From Girardinichthys multiradiatus (taxonomy: Eukaryota > Chordata > Actinopteri > Cyprinodontiformes > Goodeidae), in NCBI RefSeq assembly GCF_021462225.1, contig NC_061818.1, forward strand, positions 18,249,462 through 18,313,461: 64,000 nucleotides of DNA, in the 5' to 3' direction. Position 1 is the first letter of the stretch, and each line of letters begins with the position of its first letter. This document shows positions 35,578-47,727 of the stretch, piece by piece. The position numbers and the translations under genes are program-made. The notes beneath the pieces are model-generated. The model searched no databases and was not told the origin of the DNA. It saw nothing but the letters and a program-made list of their open reading frames with translations.

Positions 35578-36132
35578 TGGGTTTATAGCTGGGCACTGGG
35601 GGCCTGGCTCGTCTCCCTCTGAACCTGCGCAGATTGTGGCACTGTTGCTGTAGTTTATATATTATCAGTTTACTAATCTGTAAACTAAAACCTAAAATGA
35701 TAAAATCGTTACATAGGCTAGTCTTTTACTACCTTGAAATAATGCGCCACAGAGCCGTCAGAATCCCTCTCGACCTCAGAATCACAATCATGTAATTTTT
35801 GAAGCATTTCTAATGCCTCTTGAGCAGAAAATATCCTTCTGGAAGCCATTTGTAGGATGCCAACAATCTCCTTCTCAGACTGCGTTCTATAGTGGTGGTT
35901 GCTAGGCAACGTATACTCCGCCGGGGGAAAAGAAATATCAATGTAAATAATAGAGGCGTCAAAATAGCGGCTGTGGTAGTTAGAGGTAGAAATACTTAGA
36001 TCATTTATTTACTTTGTTATTTCTTTTAAATAGAGACAGGAATGCACAAGACACAGGTTCAGAAAAAGTCAGGATGCCAGGAAGATAAGAGTTTTAATAA
36101 ACCAGAGTTATGGCATGTCAAACTTTCTAGTG
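35578..36132 (-). mobile_element. piggyBac-like element, second copy, truncated
   Basis: It matches the right part of the 12.9-14.1 kb copy from GGGTTTATAGCTGGGCACTG onward. The transposase N-terminus (MASRRIFSAQEALEM, 35718-35909, minus) is open. The right end TCTAGTG is followed by TTAA at 36133-36136. About 200 bp of extra sequence (35905-36110) is inserted relative to copy 1. Confidence 0.8.
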
Positions 36133-36136
36133 TTAA

Positions 36137-38335
36137 GGACCTTCGGCCATGGATATCCTCACCCGTCAGCTAAGCTCGTCCCTCCTCCACCCCACCTCCA
36201 CCCTCTTCCTTCTCATCCCCTCCCGGCTTCCTCACTTCCCCTGGCCTCCAATCCACCACCAGTTTCAGGTCCCGGGGGAAAGACATCTTTAATTCTAAGC
36301 CTAAAATGTATATCTAAGCTCACGCCATTCTCAGCATTCATGTCTTCCTCCGGGGTCCGAGCGCCAAAGTAATAATCATGTAATAATGTATCAATAAACT
36401 TTCCTAATTGCCATCTTTGTGCTCTTTGTGAGTCTTTTCAAGTTGAAATACCATAATACATGAAGGATTTTATAGTTTTTGCATAAGCAAGACATGTAGA
36501 AGCTTTACATTTCAAGCCAATATTTCACAAAAATGCTAATTCTTTTCGTAACATGAAACCCCTCAAACTTTGATCAGCCTGACTTTTTGGCTAACAAGCT
36601 TAGCACAGTTTGTATTTTAACATTTGGCTTATAAGAAAACTTCCCAGACAACACTTGGCAGACTGCTCACTGTCAATGGAATCATATCACATCTGTTAAA
36701 AATAAAGTCGTTTAATCAAATCAGTGACATTTAAACTGTTCTAGCAGCTAATTGTACTCCTTCAAGCCTTTCTTTGAAAGTAAAAACATTCGGAAAAAGC
36801 AGACAAGTTAAATGTTTGCTTCATAAAATTAATACAAGTAATAAAGAAAATTACAAAATATGACTCATAAAAACGGAACTTTATGTAGCACATTCTAGTG
36901 ATACAAAGTAGTAGTTGTGTGTATGCAAACATATCTATTAAACAGTAAATAGAAGGTTTTACAAAAATGACTACATGATTGTTGACATCTGTAACAGCCT
37001 AATTCCCTGAAATAAGCTGTTCCCCTTCTTCAGTGACCATTGTGTGCTTGCCTCCACAAGCAGATTCTCTTCACCAGTGTGCTACCCACCAAGCCTAACC
37101 ACACAGGTCTCATACCCAATAAAGAACTATGTGTAAACACTATATAGTGAAATATTGTACATGTAACACTCTCATGGTGTTACATCAATGCTCTGTGACC
37201 AGGAGAACAAATTTTTTCAGTGGAACTGAATTTGTCACGACACTGCAACATCAAGGGCTGGGTTCTTCATTGTGTTTGCTGCGGTTGTTTCTGACAACAT
37301 AGATGAATTGCGTACACTGATGCAGTGTATATTGCTAATTGCTGTACGTGGTAACCGCTTTAGTGGTAAACGGTCACAACGTGCACACATCAAAATTTGA
37401 TGTAAGTTTATTACATCTATGTCGCATAGTGTGTCATGCAATAGTCTTGTAAGATTGTTAATCTCGTACAGTTTAAGAAGGCCATTAGTCTCAATCTTAG
37501 TCACTGTGTTAGTTGTAGTTTTAGTCTCCTTCAGCTACACATGCTTGCTTTGTGTACAGTCAAAAAAACTGTCAGCTGTTCTGTAGATTAAAAGGTACTC
37601 TACAACCCCCTCCCAGTAGGGTGTCTAACATTCTGACACTTAGCACAAAGCAGGCACAACCGACCCAGCATCACAGGTAGCTACATTTTTAACAGCAGTT
37701 TAATTGCTGCTTTATTGTCGCTTCCGAAGATTAGATGCTTTCTCTTAATGCTTAATTGAGTAATAGAGCACAGGTATAAGTAAATAAAATTCCTCATACA
37801 AAATACTGTCTGATGGATGAACAATGATCATAAAATGACACAAACAAGAGCAAAGCTGCAGAGGGGTTATTCCCAACACCCCCGTCTTATAAGATAAGAA
37901 GAGGAAGTACAAGTACAAGTAACCATCATGCTAACCCTAAAACAACAGCATAAATATGGCCTTTAATTTGCATCGGGATCTCATTAAAGAGTAACACTAA
38001 TCTTATAGTGCTTTAAAAGTGTTTAAAGTCTTTAATGGACAAATTGTTTTATGCTTCTTTTTTTTTTCTGGCAGCTGAAGCAGATGAATATGTAAATTTG
38101 GCCTTTTTGGAAGTTCGGTCTAATTATAATACAGCATGTGTGTGCAACGAAAACAGAACCAAATCAAAACAAAAGAGGTCCAAACAAGTTGGCAAAGTCC
38201 ACCTTGCCAATGCTATGCTATTCTATGATTCAAAAGTCTTTCTGCTGTCTAGATTTCCTAAAAGCTCTGAAATAACCCTTTAGTTCAGTGATGATAGGAA
38301 GCTCTAAACCAGATGACAACATTAGCATAGTTATT
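36137..38335. other. Non-coding region, no recognisable gene
   Basis: A CT-rich stretch with a poly(A)-like end (36140-36410) may be the tail of an unclassified retroelement. The rest is AT-rich. A minus-strand open stretch (37235-37504) shows no known motif. A consensus octamer ATTTGCAT lies at 37966-37973. Confidence 0.4.
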
Positions 38336-38395
38336 CAGAATCAGAATCAGCTTTATTTCCAAGTTTGGGCACATAAACAAGGAACCTGACTCCAG
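38336..38395. mobile_element. Interspersed repeat fragment
   Basis: CAGAATCAGAATCAGCTTTATT resembles the repeat at 30.96 kb. Confidence 0.55.
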
Positions 38396-38929
38396 TACGC
38401 TTTGTTCTCAGTGAAAATTAGGTCTTAATGATCAGCCAGTCATGGTGTTCACACAGTGGACACAAATTGTTTGTATCTTTTCTGTCATTCTGTCACTGTT
38501 AATGACTTTGCTGAGAATCCAAAAGCCACAGAAATGATTTAAAAGTGTTGGAATCTTCTTCAGTATTTATGTAACAGAATATTGTCAGCTAGCAAAACAA
38601 CAGGATGCCAAGCTTAAAGAACTCAACTTCATATCTTGGTTGTAGAATAAGAGTCTGGACTCAAAGAGCAGCTTAACAATGACAGAAAGACTTGGAGGAC
38701 TAAAAGTATTTTAAATTCACAGGATATTTAATTATAAGATCACAATACCCCTGAAAGTAATCAGACGTAATCCTGCTTGAGCAAGCTGTAAGTTGCACTG
38801 AAAATACCTATTGACTGACTGATGTAAAATCTTTAAAAAAAAATTGAGTTTTAAGAGCAACATACTAGAATACATTTCTAACGTCAGTTTTTGAAAATGT
38901 GACTTTAAGGAAGGTTCTTTTGGTATTTA

Positions 38930-39095
38930 GTTATTGTAGTGGCTTTAGGTTTCTTGGCTGAAAGGGCTGCAGACTGTAAGAACTGAAGCTGACAATAAGA
39001 GCAGGAAGCTACTGTTGAAAAACTGGCATAATTTCATTTAACCCAAACCACAGGCCGTCTCCTGAGAGACGTTGGTAAATAGTACAGATCACATT
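38930..39095 (+). repeat. Paralogue of the sequence just upstream of JH1
   Basis: It is alignable by eye with 45130-45310: GTTTCTTGGCTGA / GTTTCCTGGCTGA, AACTGGCAT, TTTAACCC/TATAACCC, CCACAGG, AAATAGTACAGA. In the 45 kb copy a JH RSS follows at once; here none follows. Confidence 0.6.
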
Positions 39096-39809
39096 GCCTT
39101 CCAAAAACCTCATGAAAAAACATGAACTAGTTCATGAGTGACTGAATTTAATTCACAGTTATTACCTGACGAACTGTAAACATGAATTAATTGTGTTATA
39201 ACATGTCTTCATTTGTGAAATAGTTTTTGAACAAGTCGTTGTTAAGGGGTCAACATTCACAACCTGGCAGATCACTGATCACTGACCAATAAACTGAAAA
39301 TTCCAGAAAACTTGCACAAGGATTTTGCACTTTTTGATTTAGCTATGGATCTACAAATTTTTATTTTGACATCTATTTACATATAATGAAATTTCAAGCG
39401 GACTAATTAATGCTGCGTTCTATTAACCTCGGAGTCTACGTCATCTACAAGTTGTAGTGTTCCAGTTTCCTGCTTGCTTTTGTTCATATTGTAAGCAACT
39501 GTAACAGCAGTCTTACAACAGTAACAATGACAATAAACAAAGTTCTATGGGGTATTTTGTGCATATAAACAGCATTGTTTTACATAAAAACACTAATTAT
39601 GTCAACAACTGATTTGATTTTGTTTTTTAGCAGCTCCAGAGCAATATCTCCAACTAGATGTACTGTCAGACAGGCAACGAACATAGTTCCATCAAGGTGA
39701 CAAAGCAGTCGGTCTGCCGGAAAACGTTTATTCTGATGCTGCTGTGAATCTTTAAGTTAAAACTTAAAGCACTTATTCCCACCAGTTGAACTTTTTCGCA
39801 TTCTATCAT

Positions 39810-40138
39810 GCTAAATGGTAAATGTCCTGCTCTTGTCCAAGGACTCCAAAGCACTTTACACTACAGTCATCCACCCATTCATACACACATTCACACACTG
39901 ACAGTGGTGAGCTATATTGTAGCCACAGCTGCCCTGGGGCAGACTGACAGAAGTGAGGCTGCCAAACAATAGGCGCCACCGGGCCCTCTGACCACCATCA
40001 GCAGGTAAGGTGCGTGAAGTGTCTTGCCCGAGGACACAACAATTGAGACGGACAGAGTGCAGATTCGAATCAGCAACCCACCGGTTACAGGATGTACCCC
40101 TACCACTCTCCCCACTATCACCCACAAACCACTGCATG
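39810..40138. mobile_element. Common teleost non-autonomous repeat
   Basis: It contains AAATGGTAAATGTCCTGCTC, CAAAGCACTTTACACTACAG and the GCAGATTCGAATC-type block, frequent in fish intergenic repeats. The minus-strand ORFs here are incidental. Confidence 0.6.
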
Positions 40139-40139
40139 T

Positions 40140-41690
40140 TTTGTTGGGATCTTATGTATTATACCAATAAAAAGTAATGTATAGTCCTGAAGTGGAAAGG
40201 ATATGTGGTTTTAATTTTTTTTTTTTACGAGTGAAAACCATGGAGGCCATATATTTTCTGACACTCAAGTCAGTATTTAAAAAGCCATCAGTTTTGTAAA
40301 GTTACAGCAATTACAGCTGCACAGCTGCAAGTCTTTTGGTTATGTCTCTATCAGTTTTGAACATGATGATTTTTCCACATGCTTTGCAAAAAACCTCAAG
40401 CTCAGCATGAGATGAGGTACATGTGTGAACAATTCAGTTTTGAAGTGTTAATGCCACAAATTCTTAATTGGGTTTCGGTCAGAACTTTGACTTTGTGCTA
40501 TTTTGTCGCATAAATATACTTTAATCTGGCCATTTCACTATAGCTCTGGCTGTAAGGCCCTGCTGGAAGGTCTCAAATATTTTGCTTTCTCTGATAAGCT
40601 TCATCTAGTATTGCCATTTCATTAGCCTTGTCCATCTTCCCATCACCTTTGTCCAGCTGCCTTGTTCTTGTTGACAAAGCCATCCGCACAGAATGATGGT
40701 GCACCACCATGTCTCATGGTGACGATGATGTGTCCAGGGTAACATAATGTTCTTTTTCCTCCACAGATAGCAATTTGTATGTAAGCCAAAAACTTTAATT
40801 TTGGTCTCATCTGATCAGACCTACATTCTTCCACATGTTTGCTGTGGCCCCCTCACATGGATTATAGATTCATATAGCTTCACATAACTTTCTCCTCTAT
40901 TAAAGGTTAGATCTGTAGAGTGCATGACTCGTTATTCAACTAACAGATTCTCCCACCAAAGCTATTGATAAATTCTTATGAGTTGCCATGGGCCTGTTGG
41001 CTGCTTCACTGATTAATGCTTTGCTTGGGTCTGTCAGTTTAGGTGCCTGACTATGTCATGGCAGGTTTTCAGTTGTCTTCCTACTCTTCTTCATTTTGGA
41101 TGAGGGAATTAAACGTTCTCCATGAGGTATTACCTGCCTGTTACCAGCCTGACCCCATTCAATGATTAACGTCTCTAAATAAATATTTGACATATTCTTT
41201 TTTTGTTTTCATATCTGGTGACTTTTCAATTTAATGAGGACATATAATTAACATGAAATAAATTTTTTTCATGTCCTATACATATGATGTATGCATTTGT
41301 GTTTTTTGGGGTCAGTTTGACCACAGGCTAAATATATCTGTTTTACACAAATATGTGTTGGATGTTTTGGTTGATATTGATGTTACTATAATATGAAATT
41401 TAAAATCCTTCAAACACCTTTAGGGCCCTAACCCTATGTAATCATAGTTATAGTTGTGTGAGAACAACTGAAAGTTCAAACAACATGGAGAAGGGGAAAC
41501 ACTGCGAGAAGTGTTTGTTTTTTCCCATAATGTGGGGGCAGAAAAAATATCGTTCCTGTGAAGAGATTGATACAACTTGTACAGCAGCCTTCTGAACCAT
41601 CCCTTTTGGTGCTCTGTGTGCTATACCTTTCTGCTCTCTTCTCAACTGAAAATTACTTCTAAGAAAAGCTATTGTGTGAGTAAGGGGTTG
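40140..41690. other. Old repeat-derived sequence, unclassified
   Basis: Phrases such as TTTGGTCTCATCTGATCAGACC around 40800 recall decayed Tc1-like DNA transposons, but no open transposase frame remains. The rest is AT-rich. Confidence 0.4.
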
Positions 41691-41694
41691 TCAA

Positions 41695-42460
41695 ACTCTT
41701 TGACCACGAAGGTGACATAGATGAGAATGTGTCTGAGACATAGTATAACTTTGGTGGTCTTAGGATTGCGTCTCTGCTTTTTGCGGGTGATGTGGTCCTA
41801 TTGGCTTCATCAGCTCGTGATCTACAGCTCTCACTGGAGGAGTTTGCAGCCAAGTGTGAAAAGGAAAGGATGAGAATCAGTACCTCTAAGTCCGAGGACA
41901 TCGTCTTGAGCCGGGAACTGATGCGGGCACTGTACCGCTCTGTCGTGGTGAAGAGAGAGCTGAATCAAAAAGCAAAGCTCTGGATTTAACGGTCGATCTA
42001 CGTTCCTACCCTCATCTATGGCCATGAGCTTTGGGTCATGACTGAAAGAAAGTGATCACGGATACAAGGGGCCGAAATGAGTTTCCCCCGCAGGGTGTCT
42101 GGGCTCTCCCTTAGAGATAGGGTGAGAAGCTCGATCATCCGGGAGGAACTCAGAGTAGAGCCGCTGCTTCTCCATGTTGAGAGGAGCCAGTTGAAGTGGC
42201 TTGGGTATCTGATTAGGATGCCTCCTGGACGCTTCCCTGATGAGGTGTTCCTGGCACATCCCACCGGGAGGAGGCCCAGAGGAAGACCCAGGACACGCTG
42301 GAGGGAATATGTTTCTCGGCTGACCTGGAAATGCCTTGGGATTCCCCGAGACGAGTTGGCCCAAGTGGCTGGGGAGAGGGAAGTCTGGGTCTCTCTGCTT
42401 AGGCTGCTGCCCTCGCGACCCGACCCCGGATAAGCGGATGACGATGGATGTATGGATGGA
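41695..42460 (+). mobile_element. LINE reverse-transcriptase 3' fragment with tail repeats
   Basis: It contains a mutated RT box (LLFAGDVVLLASS near 41780; the first Asp has become Gly), then LQLSLEEFAAKC, SVVVKRELNQKAK, VRSSIIREELRVEPLLL and GRRPRGRPRTRWREYVSRL to a stop near 42433. A short GGAT/ATGG tail follows. There are stops at about 41989 and 42053. Same family as 24.1-24.7 kb. Confidence 0.88.
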
Positions 42461-42559
42461 TGGATTCTACATTCTCATTCCATCTCCAATTTTGAGTTAT
42501 CTGCTGTTATTTCAGCTTTTAACTTCATGTTCTCTCTCTTTTCTCTTCCTAGAAGCTAC

Positions 42560-43165
42560 ACCTGGCCTGACTTTGTATCTACCTGTGACACCTCCTGGAG
42601 GGGGGAATCATCCAAGCTTCTGCTGCCAACAACTTAATGCTCACCTTCTATCAATGATACACTTGGCCCTGTCTTTCAGTGTTTAACCCTATTTTTCTCC
42701 TAGACATAGCTACTGACTGAGCTTTTACTGTGACTAACTGTATGTGCTCTCTCTCATACTCTAAACTTGAAAACTGGCTCAGAGTTTATCTGTTTTTTCT
42801 TCCTGGATGAAACCACTAAAGAGCTACATCCATTAACACCTACTTTACCTTAGCATAGAATGTACTCCTGCATCAGTGCTTCTGTGCTCTTTTTCCTTCT
42901 CTGCTCTGTTCTCTCAAACCCCCAGTCGGCCGTGGCAGATGGCCGCTCACACTGAGCCTGGTTTCTTCCTGTTGAAAGGGAGTTTTTCCTCTCCACTGTC
43001 GCTACATGCATGCTCAGTATGAGGGATTGCTGCAACGTCAATGCCAGTGACTGTCCACTGTCTCTACATGCTCATCCAGGAGGAGTGACTGCTACAAGTC
43101 ACTGACTCGATGCAATCTGCTGGGTTTCCTTAGATAGAAAAACTTTTTATCCAATTTGAAGAAAT
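42560..43165. mobile_element. High-copy teleost repeat
   Basis: It carries the phrase TTCCTGTTGAAAGGGAGTTTTTCCTCTCC and CATGCATGCTCAGTATGAGGGATTG, known from countless fish intergenic regions. No protein. Confidence 0.7.
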
Positions 43166-43169
43166 AACT

Positions 43170-44690
43170 GAATCTGACTGCACTGTTGAAAATGAAAATT
43201 AACTAATGAAAGTCAGACATTGCTTTTCAAACATGCTTAAACAGAATTATATAAAAAAAACTCTTAAAACAGGTCTGGAAAAAAATTATGGTACTCCTGA
43301 AAATAATGTAACCAAAGGGACATGTTAAATCAAGGTGTGTCCATTAATTAGCATCACAGGTGTCTACATTCTTGTAATCAGTCAGTGGGCCTATATATAG
43401 GGCTACAGGTAGTCACTGTGCTGTTTGGTGACATGGTGTGTACCACACTCAACATGGACCAGAGGAAGCGAAGGAAAGCGTTGTCTCAGGAGATTAGCAA
43501 GAAAATTATAGACAAGCATGTTAAAGGTAAAGGTTAAAAGACCATCTCCAAGCAGCTTTATGTTCCTGAGACTACAGTTGCACATATTCAGAAATTTAAG
43601 ATCCATGGGACTGTAGCCAACTTCCCTGGACGTGGCCACAGGAGGAAAATTGATGACAAAACAAAGAGGCGGATAATACGAACGGTAACAGAAGAGCCCA
43701 GAAAAACTTCTGAAGAGATTAAAGGTGAACTTCAAGCTCAAGGAACATCAGTGTCAGATTGCACCATCAGACATTGTTTGAGGCAATGTGGACTTAATGG
43801 GAGATGACCAAGGAGACCATTGTTGAAAACAAATCATAAAAAAGCCAAACTGGAATTTGCCAAACTACATGTTGACAAGCCACAAAGCTTCTGGGAGAAT
43901 GTCCTATGGACAGATGAGACAAAAATTTAACTTTTTGGCAAGGCACATCAGCTCTATGTTCTCAGACGGAAAAACGAAGCATATGAAGAAAAGAACACTG
44001 TCCCTACTGTGAAACATGGAGGTGCTGTGTTATGTTCTGGGGCTGCTTTGCTGCATCTGGCACAGGGTGTCTTGAATCTGTGCAGGTATAATGAAATCTC
44101 AAGACTATCAATGGATTCTACAGAGAAATGTGCTGGCCAGTGTCAGAAAGCTTGGTCTCAGTCGCAGGTCATAGGTCTTGCAACAGGATAATGACCCTAA
44201 ACACACAGCTAAAAACACCCAAGAATGGCTAAGAGGAAAACATTGGATTATTTTGAAGTGGCCTTCTATGAGCCCTGACCTAAATCCTATTGAGCATCTT
44301 TGGAAGGAGCTGAAACATGCCGTCTGGAAAAGACACCCTTCAAACCTGAGACAACTGGAGCAGTTTGCTTATGAGGAGGGGGCCAAAATACCTGCTGAGA
44401 GGTGCAGACGTCCAGTTATAGGAATCGTTTGATTGCAGTGATTGCCTCAAAAGGTTGTGCAAGAAAATATTAAGTTAAGGGTACCATCATTTTTGTCCAG
44501 GCCTGTTTCATGGGTTTATTTTTTAACATAATTCTGTTGAAGCATATTTGAAAAGCAATGTCTGACTTTCATTTGTTCATTTTCATAGCATTTGTATTCA
44601 TTATTACCTTTGTCAGATTCAAGTTATTTCTGTGACCATAGTGGGTTTTTCCTTTATTAACCGAGGGGTACCAACAATTATGTCCACGTG
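43170..44690 (+). mobile_element. Tc1-like transposon, third family, heavily mutated
   Basis: Inverted terminal parts share GAAAGTCAGACATTGCTTTT (43208 and the complement near 44560). The transposase is readable in pieces: HTH region (43450-43800), first catalytic D in LWTDETKI (43910), second in [12 protein letters not shown] (44180), E in [15 protein letters not shown] (44270). Several stops and shifts are present. Exact ends are uncertain. Confidence 0.85.
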
Positions 44691-44694
44691 TGTA

Positions 44695-45350
44695 TGTAGT
44701 CAACAAGCAAACATGTGCCTGACACATAAAGTTGGGTAACAATTTTCATTTTGACTTTTTTTTAAGAAGTTTAAATATCAGGGCTCAAACACAAAAGGTG
44801 TTAGTAAATTTGAAGGCAACAGCAGGGGTTAAGTTCTCCAAAACATTCCCCCTGACATGTTTGCGTGTTCCTTGGTCTTCACCATGCTGTTTGTTCACTA
44901 ATGTTCTCTAATAAACCCCTGAGGCCTTGACAGGAGAGCTAGATTTATACTAAGGTTTAATTACACACAAATGCACTTTGTTTACAAACCAGTGCAATCA
45001 TCTGAAGTGTATGAAAATGTATGCAAGGCATTGTACCTATGGGTGCCTTGAGGAATTTACAGGAAGAACTACCTTTCTAATATCAGTTAGTGAAAATTTC
45101 CTTTTAAACAACAACTTTTGATAATAAGTTACATCGGTACCATCGGGTTTCCTGGCTGAGAGAACCCTAGACTGTACAAATGAAAACTGGAAATAAGATC
45201 AGGCAAAGAGGAAGTGAGCAACAGCTGTTGATAAACTGGCATCATTTTATATAACCCAGACCACAGGACATAAATGTCTCCACGGAGATGATAATAAATA
45301 GTACAGAGTGAAATGCCCATAAACATTAACTCTTTTCTTGAGATGCACAA
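44695..45350. other. Spacer upstream of the JH cluster, with the 38.9-kb paralogous block
   Basis: The segment 45130-45310 is the counterpart of 38930-39095 and contains an E-box CAGCTG (45221-45226). A conserved element near the first J could take part in germline transcription; this is inference. Confidence 0.45.
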
Positions 45351-45354
45351 ACTG

Positions 45355-45444
45355 TGTATTTGTATTAGAAACACAATGTAGTATATCACTGTGATGGTTA
45401 CTTTGACTACTGAGGGAAAGGAACACAAGTCACAGTGACTTCTG
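45355..45444 (+). pseudogene. JH1 with stop at the WGXG tryptophan
   Basis: RSS: TGTATTTGT, 23-bp spacer, CACTGTG (45387-45393). The J coding part 45394-45444 reads YFDY-stop-GKGTQVTVTS: TGA (45411-45413) replaces the TGG found in the other segments. The donor GTAAGT is intact. RSS and donor are functional-looking, but any joined product would be truncated. Confidence 0.93.
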
Positions 45445-45618
45445 GTAAGTTCTAACCTAATATGTTTTAAGATGACAGGATTTAATATTTCTTTTTTTAA
45501 TACATTATTTTTCATGGTTTTATTTACCATGAAAACTGATGTAGGTCTATCAAAAGCATAAACTGTGGAGAACAGGTAGGCACTGGTGAAAAAATATAAA
45601 TTTTTAGATGACACAGAG

Positions 45619-45708
45619 TTGTTTTGCACTAAAGTGCTAGTGAGATTTATCACTGTGACGACTACTTTGACTACTGGGGAAAAGGAACCATGGTCACCGT
45701 CACATCAG
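45619..45708 (+). other. JH2
   Basis: RSS: TTGTTTTGC, 23-bp spacer, CACTGTG (45651-45657). Coding 45658-45708 reads DYFDYWGKGTMVTVTS with a phase-1 GTAAAA donor. It looks functional. Confidence 0.96.
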
Positions 45709-45967
45709 GTAAAATACAAAGCTTATTATCGACATTCTTGTATTTAATTAATTTCAATAGAATTTTCTTCATTTTAGCCTGAAAGGCATCTACAGCATCT
45801 TAGATGTCTGTTTTTTCTACATTGAATTTACTTAACTGAGACACCCATTAGTAAAAGCTGGTTTAAAATGAACCTTTTCTGTTTTAAACTTTCAAGTTAA
45901 AGTTGTAATTATTAAGGTGTTCAATTAACATATTTTAGATCAGCAGCAACAGCAAACTCTTGCTACC

Positions 45968-46057
45968 TCTTTTTGTATGTTGAACATGTTAAGTTGTCAC
46001 ACTGTGACAACACTTTTGACTATTGGGGAAAAGGAACTATGGTAACAGTAACATCAG
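45968..46057 (+). other. JH3
   Basis: RSS: TCTTTTTGT, 23-bp spacer, CACTGTG (46000-46006). Coding 46007-46057 reads NTFDYWGKGTMVTVTS; phase-1 donor GTAAGA. Confidence 0.96.
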
Positions 46058-46274
46058 GTAAGACGATCTTATTTGGTCACTCTAATGTCTAAATTTAGCT
46101 TTAAAACGATTTTCCGCAAATGTTTGTTAAAATAGAGTTGTGACAGCAGATACTCTACTTATTTCTGGAAAACCTTTATTAATCTATGCATTTATTTGAA
46201 GCTTTGGTGGTGTCTTAAATTTTGAGGTTTTATTAGCATTTAAGTTACGTCCTGTCAAGGTAAATCCTTGAACA

Positions 46275-46364
46275 TGTTTTAGTCTGGGACACTTGGAGTT
46301 TTGTTTTACTGTGACTACGCTTTTGACTACTGGGGAAAAGGAACAATGGTCACCGTCACCTCAG
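46275..46364 (+). other. JH4
   Basis: RSS: TGTTTTAGT, 23-bp spacer, TACTGTG (46307-46313). Coding 46314-46364 reads YAFDYWGKGTMVTVTS; donor GTATGA. Confidence 0.95.
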
Positions 46365-46609
46365 GTATGAAAAGCTTTGAATTTCCAATTTGGAACGATA
46401 TTTGAAACAACATGAGAAAAATAGTTTATTTTTTCAGCTTTATTGGATCATGACAATTTGGCATTTAAAAAGACAGTCAACTGTATTTTTCTGTTGAGGG
46501 ATGAAGTTAGCAAAATTCAAATCTTCTAGTTGTTAAATTCATGTGGAGTGTTTACTCAATGGGCAGATGTATACCAAACAGAATGAAAATTGGAAATATT
46601 GATGGTATA

Positions 46610-46701
46610 GGTTTTTGTTACAAGTGTAAGTAGACTGTATTACTGTGACAACTGGGCTTTCGACTACTGGGGAAAAGGAACGATGGTAACAGTAACATCA
46701 G
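46610..46701 (+). other. JH5
   Basis: RSS: perfect nonamer GGTTTTTGT, 22-bp spacer, TACTGTG (46641-46647). Coding 46648-46701 reads NWAFDYWGKGTMVTVTS; donor GTAAAA. Confidence 0.95.
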
Positions 46702-46922
46702 GTAAAATTTGTACCTCTAAAAGAAACGTATTGTATTTTGTTTATTATTTTTATAAATGTTTTTCTTTATAATATCACAATCTGAGGTTAACTGTACTTC
46801 GAGAGTATTTACTGTCAAAAGGAAATACTCAAGTGCAATATTGACTAAACTGATAATTAGGGATAATCACCTTTAGATTGGGTAGAATGTTACTGAATAT
46901 CTTGATCAGCATTAGTCCATTA

Positions 46923-47014
46923 GGCTTTTCATACTGAGACTTAAGTAGATTCATCACTGTGCTACGGTGCTTTTGACTACTGGGGAAAAGGGACAACAGT
47001 CACCGTCACTTCAG
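46923..47014 (+). other. JH6
   Basis: RSS: weak nonamer GGCTTTTCA, 23-bp spacer, CACTGTG (46955-46961). Coding 46962-47014 reads YGAFDYWGKGTTVTVTS; donor GTATGA. JH6 to JH9 share upstream sequence at 350-450 bp spacing, so they arose by tandem duplication. Confidence 0.94.
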
Positions 47015-47377
47015 GTATGAAATTAAGTTGTGTCTAAGTAGCAAAAGAAATTTGTAATTAAATAATTGTTTTTTTGTTAAAATTTTCAACTCGACTGCAA
47101 TATTAAGGATGGTGAATATAAAATCATTTGGCTTCTTAATTCGGTTAAAGCATGTTGTTCTGCAAATTTCAAATTTTCAAATGATTTTTGACAGATTTTG
47201 AAATAAGACCTAAATTCCAGATTTATTTTTAAAGACAGAAAGTTAATCATTCTGTGTGAAGTACTCAATATCTTTAAAGTGAATGTTGTTAAAACTAATA
47301 ACTGTTAGGGAACGCAGCAGTTCAGTGACTTTAATTTGAATTTCACAAAGTACTTAAAGTTCACCATTGGCAAATTG

Positions 47378-47469
47378 GCCTTTTTATGTACAAGAATTAA
47401 GTAGTTCATCACTGTGCTACGCTGCTTTCGACTACTGGGGAAAAGGGACAACTGTCACCGTCACTTCAG
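47378..47469 (+). other. JH7
   Basis: RSS: T-rich weak nonamer (GGCCTTTTTATGT region), about 23-bp spacer, CACTGTG (47410-47416). Coding 47417-47469 reads YAAFDYWGKGTTVTVTS; donor GTATGA. Confidence 0.93.
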
Positions 47470-47727
47470 GTATGAAATGAGTTTGTTTCTAATTAGCAAA
47501 AGAATTTTGCAACAGTTTTGTCACTTTTGCGGCTCCTTATTGTAAATAGTTTTTTAAAGGCTCGGTGTGAACTGTTTTTGTGTAGTACTCAATATCATCA
47601 CACTGAACATTGTTAAAACCAGTATTGGTCATTGTATTGTGGCTCTTTAGGAGGTTAAATAGTATTCCACAAAATAAGACGAATATTTAGGCGTAAAAGA
47701 GTTGGAAATTTACCATCAGTATGTAGG

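Noticed and set aside
37235..37504. 89-codon minus-strand ORF
   Set aside because: No domain, no promoter context, in an AT-rich non-coding area; could be chance.
28000..45000. Additional D or J segments in the transposon-rich gap
   Set aside because: A scan for paired nonamer-12/23-heptamer patterns gave no convincing segment.
10870..45000. IgT/IgZ constant exons
   Set aside because: No C1 domain pattern (Cys...Trp...Cys with splice sites) was found before CH1 of C-mu.
45129..45653. 174-codon minus-strand ORF over the first JHs
   Set aside because: It is antisense to two JH segments and their introns; no known motif.
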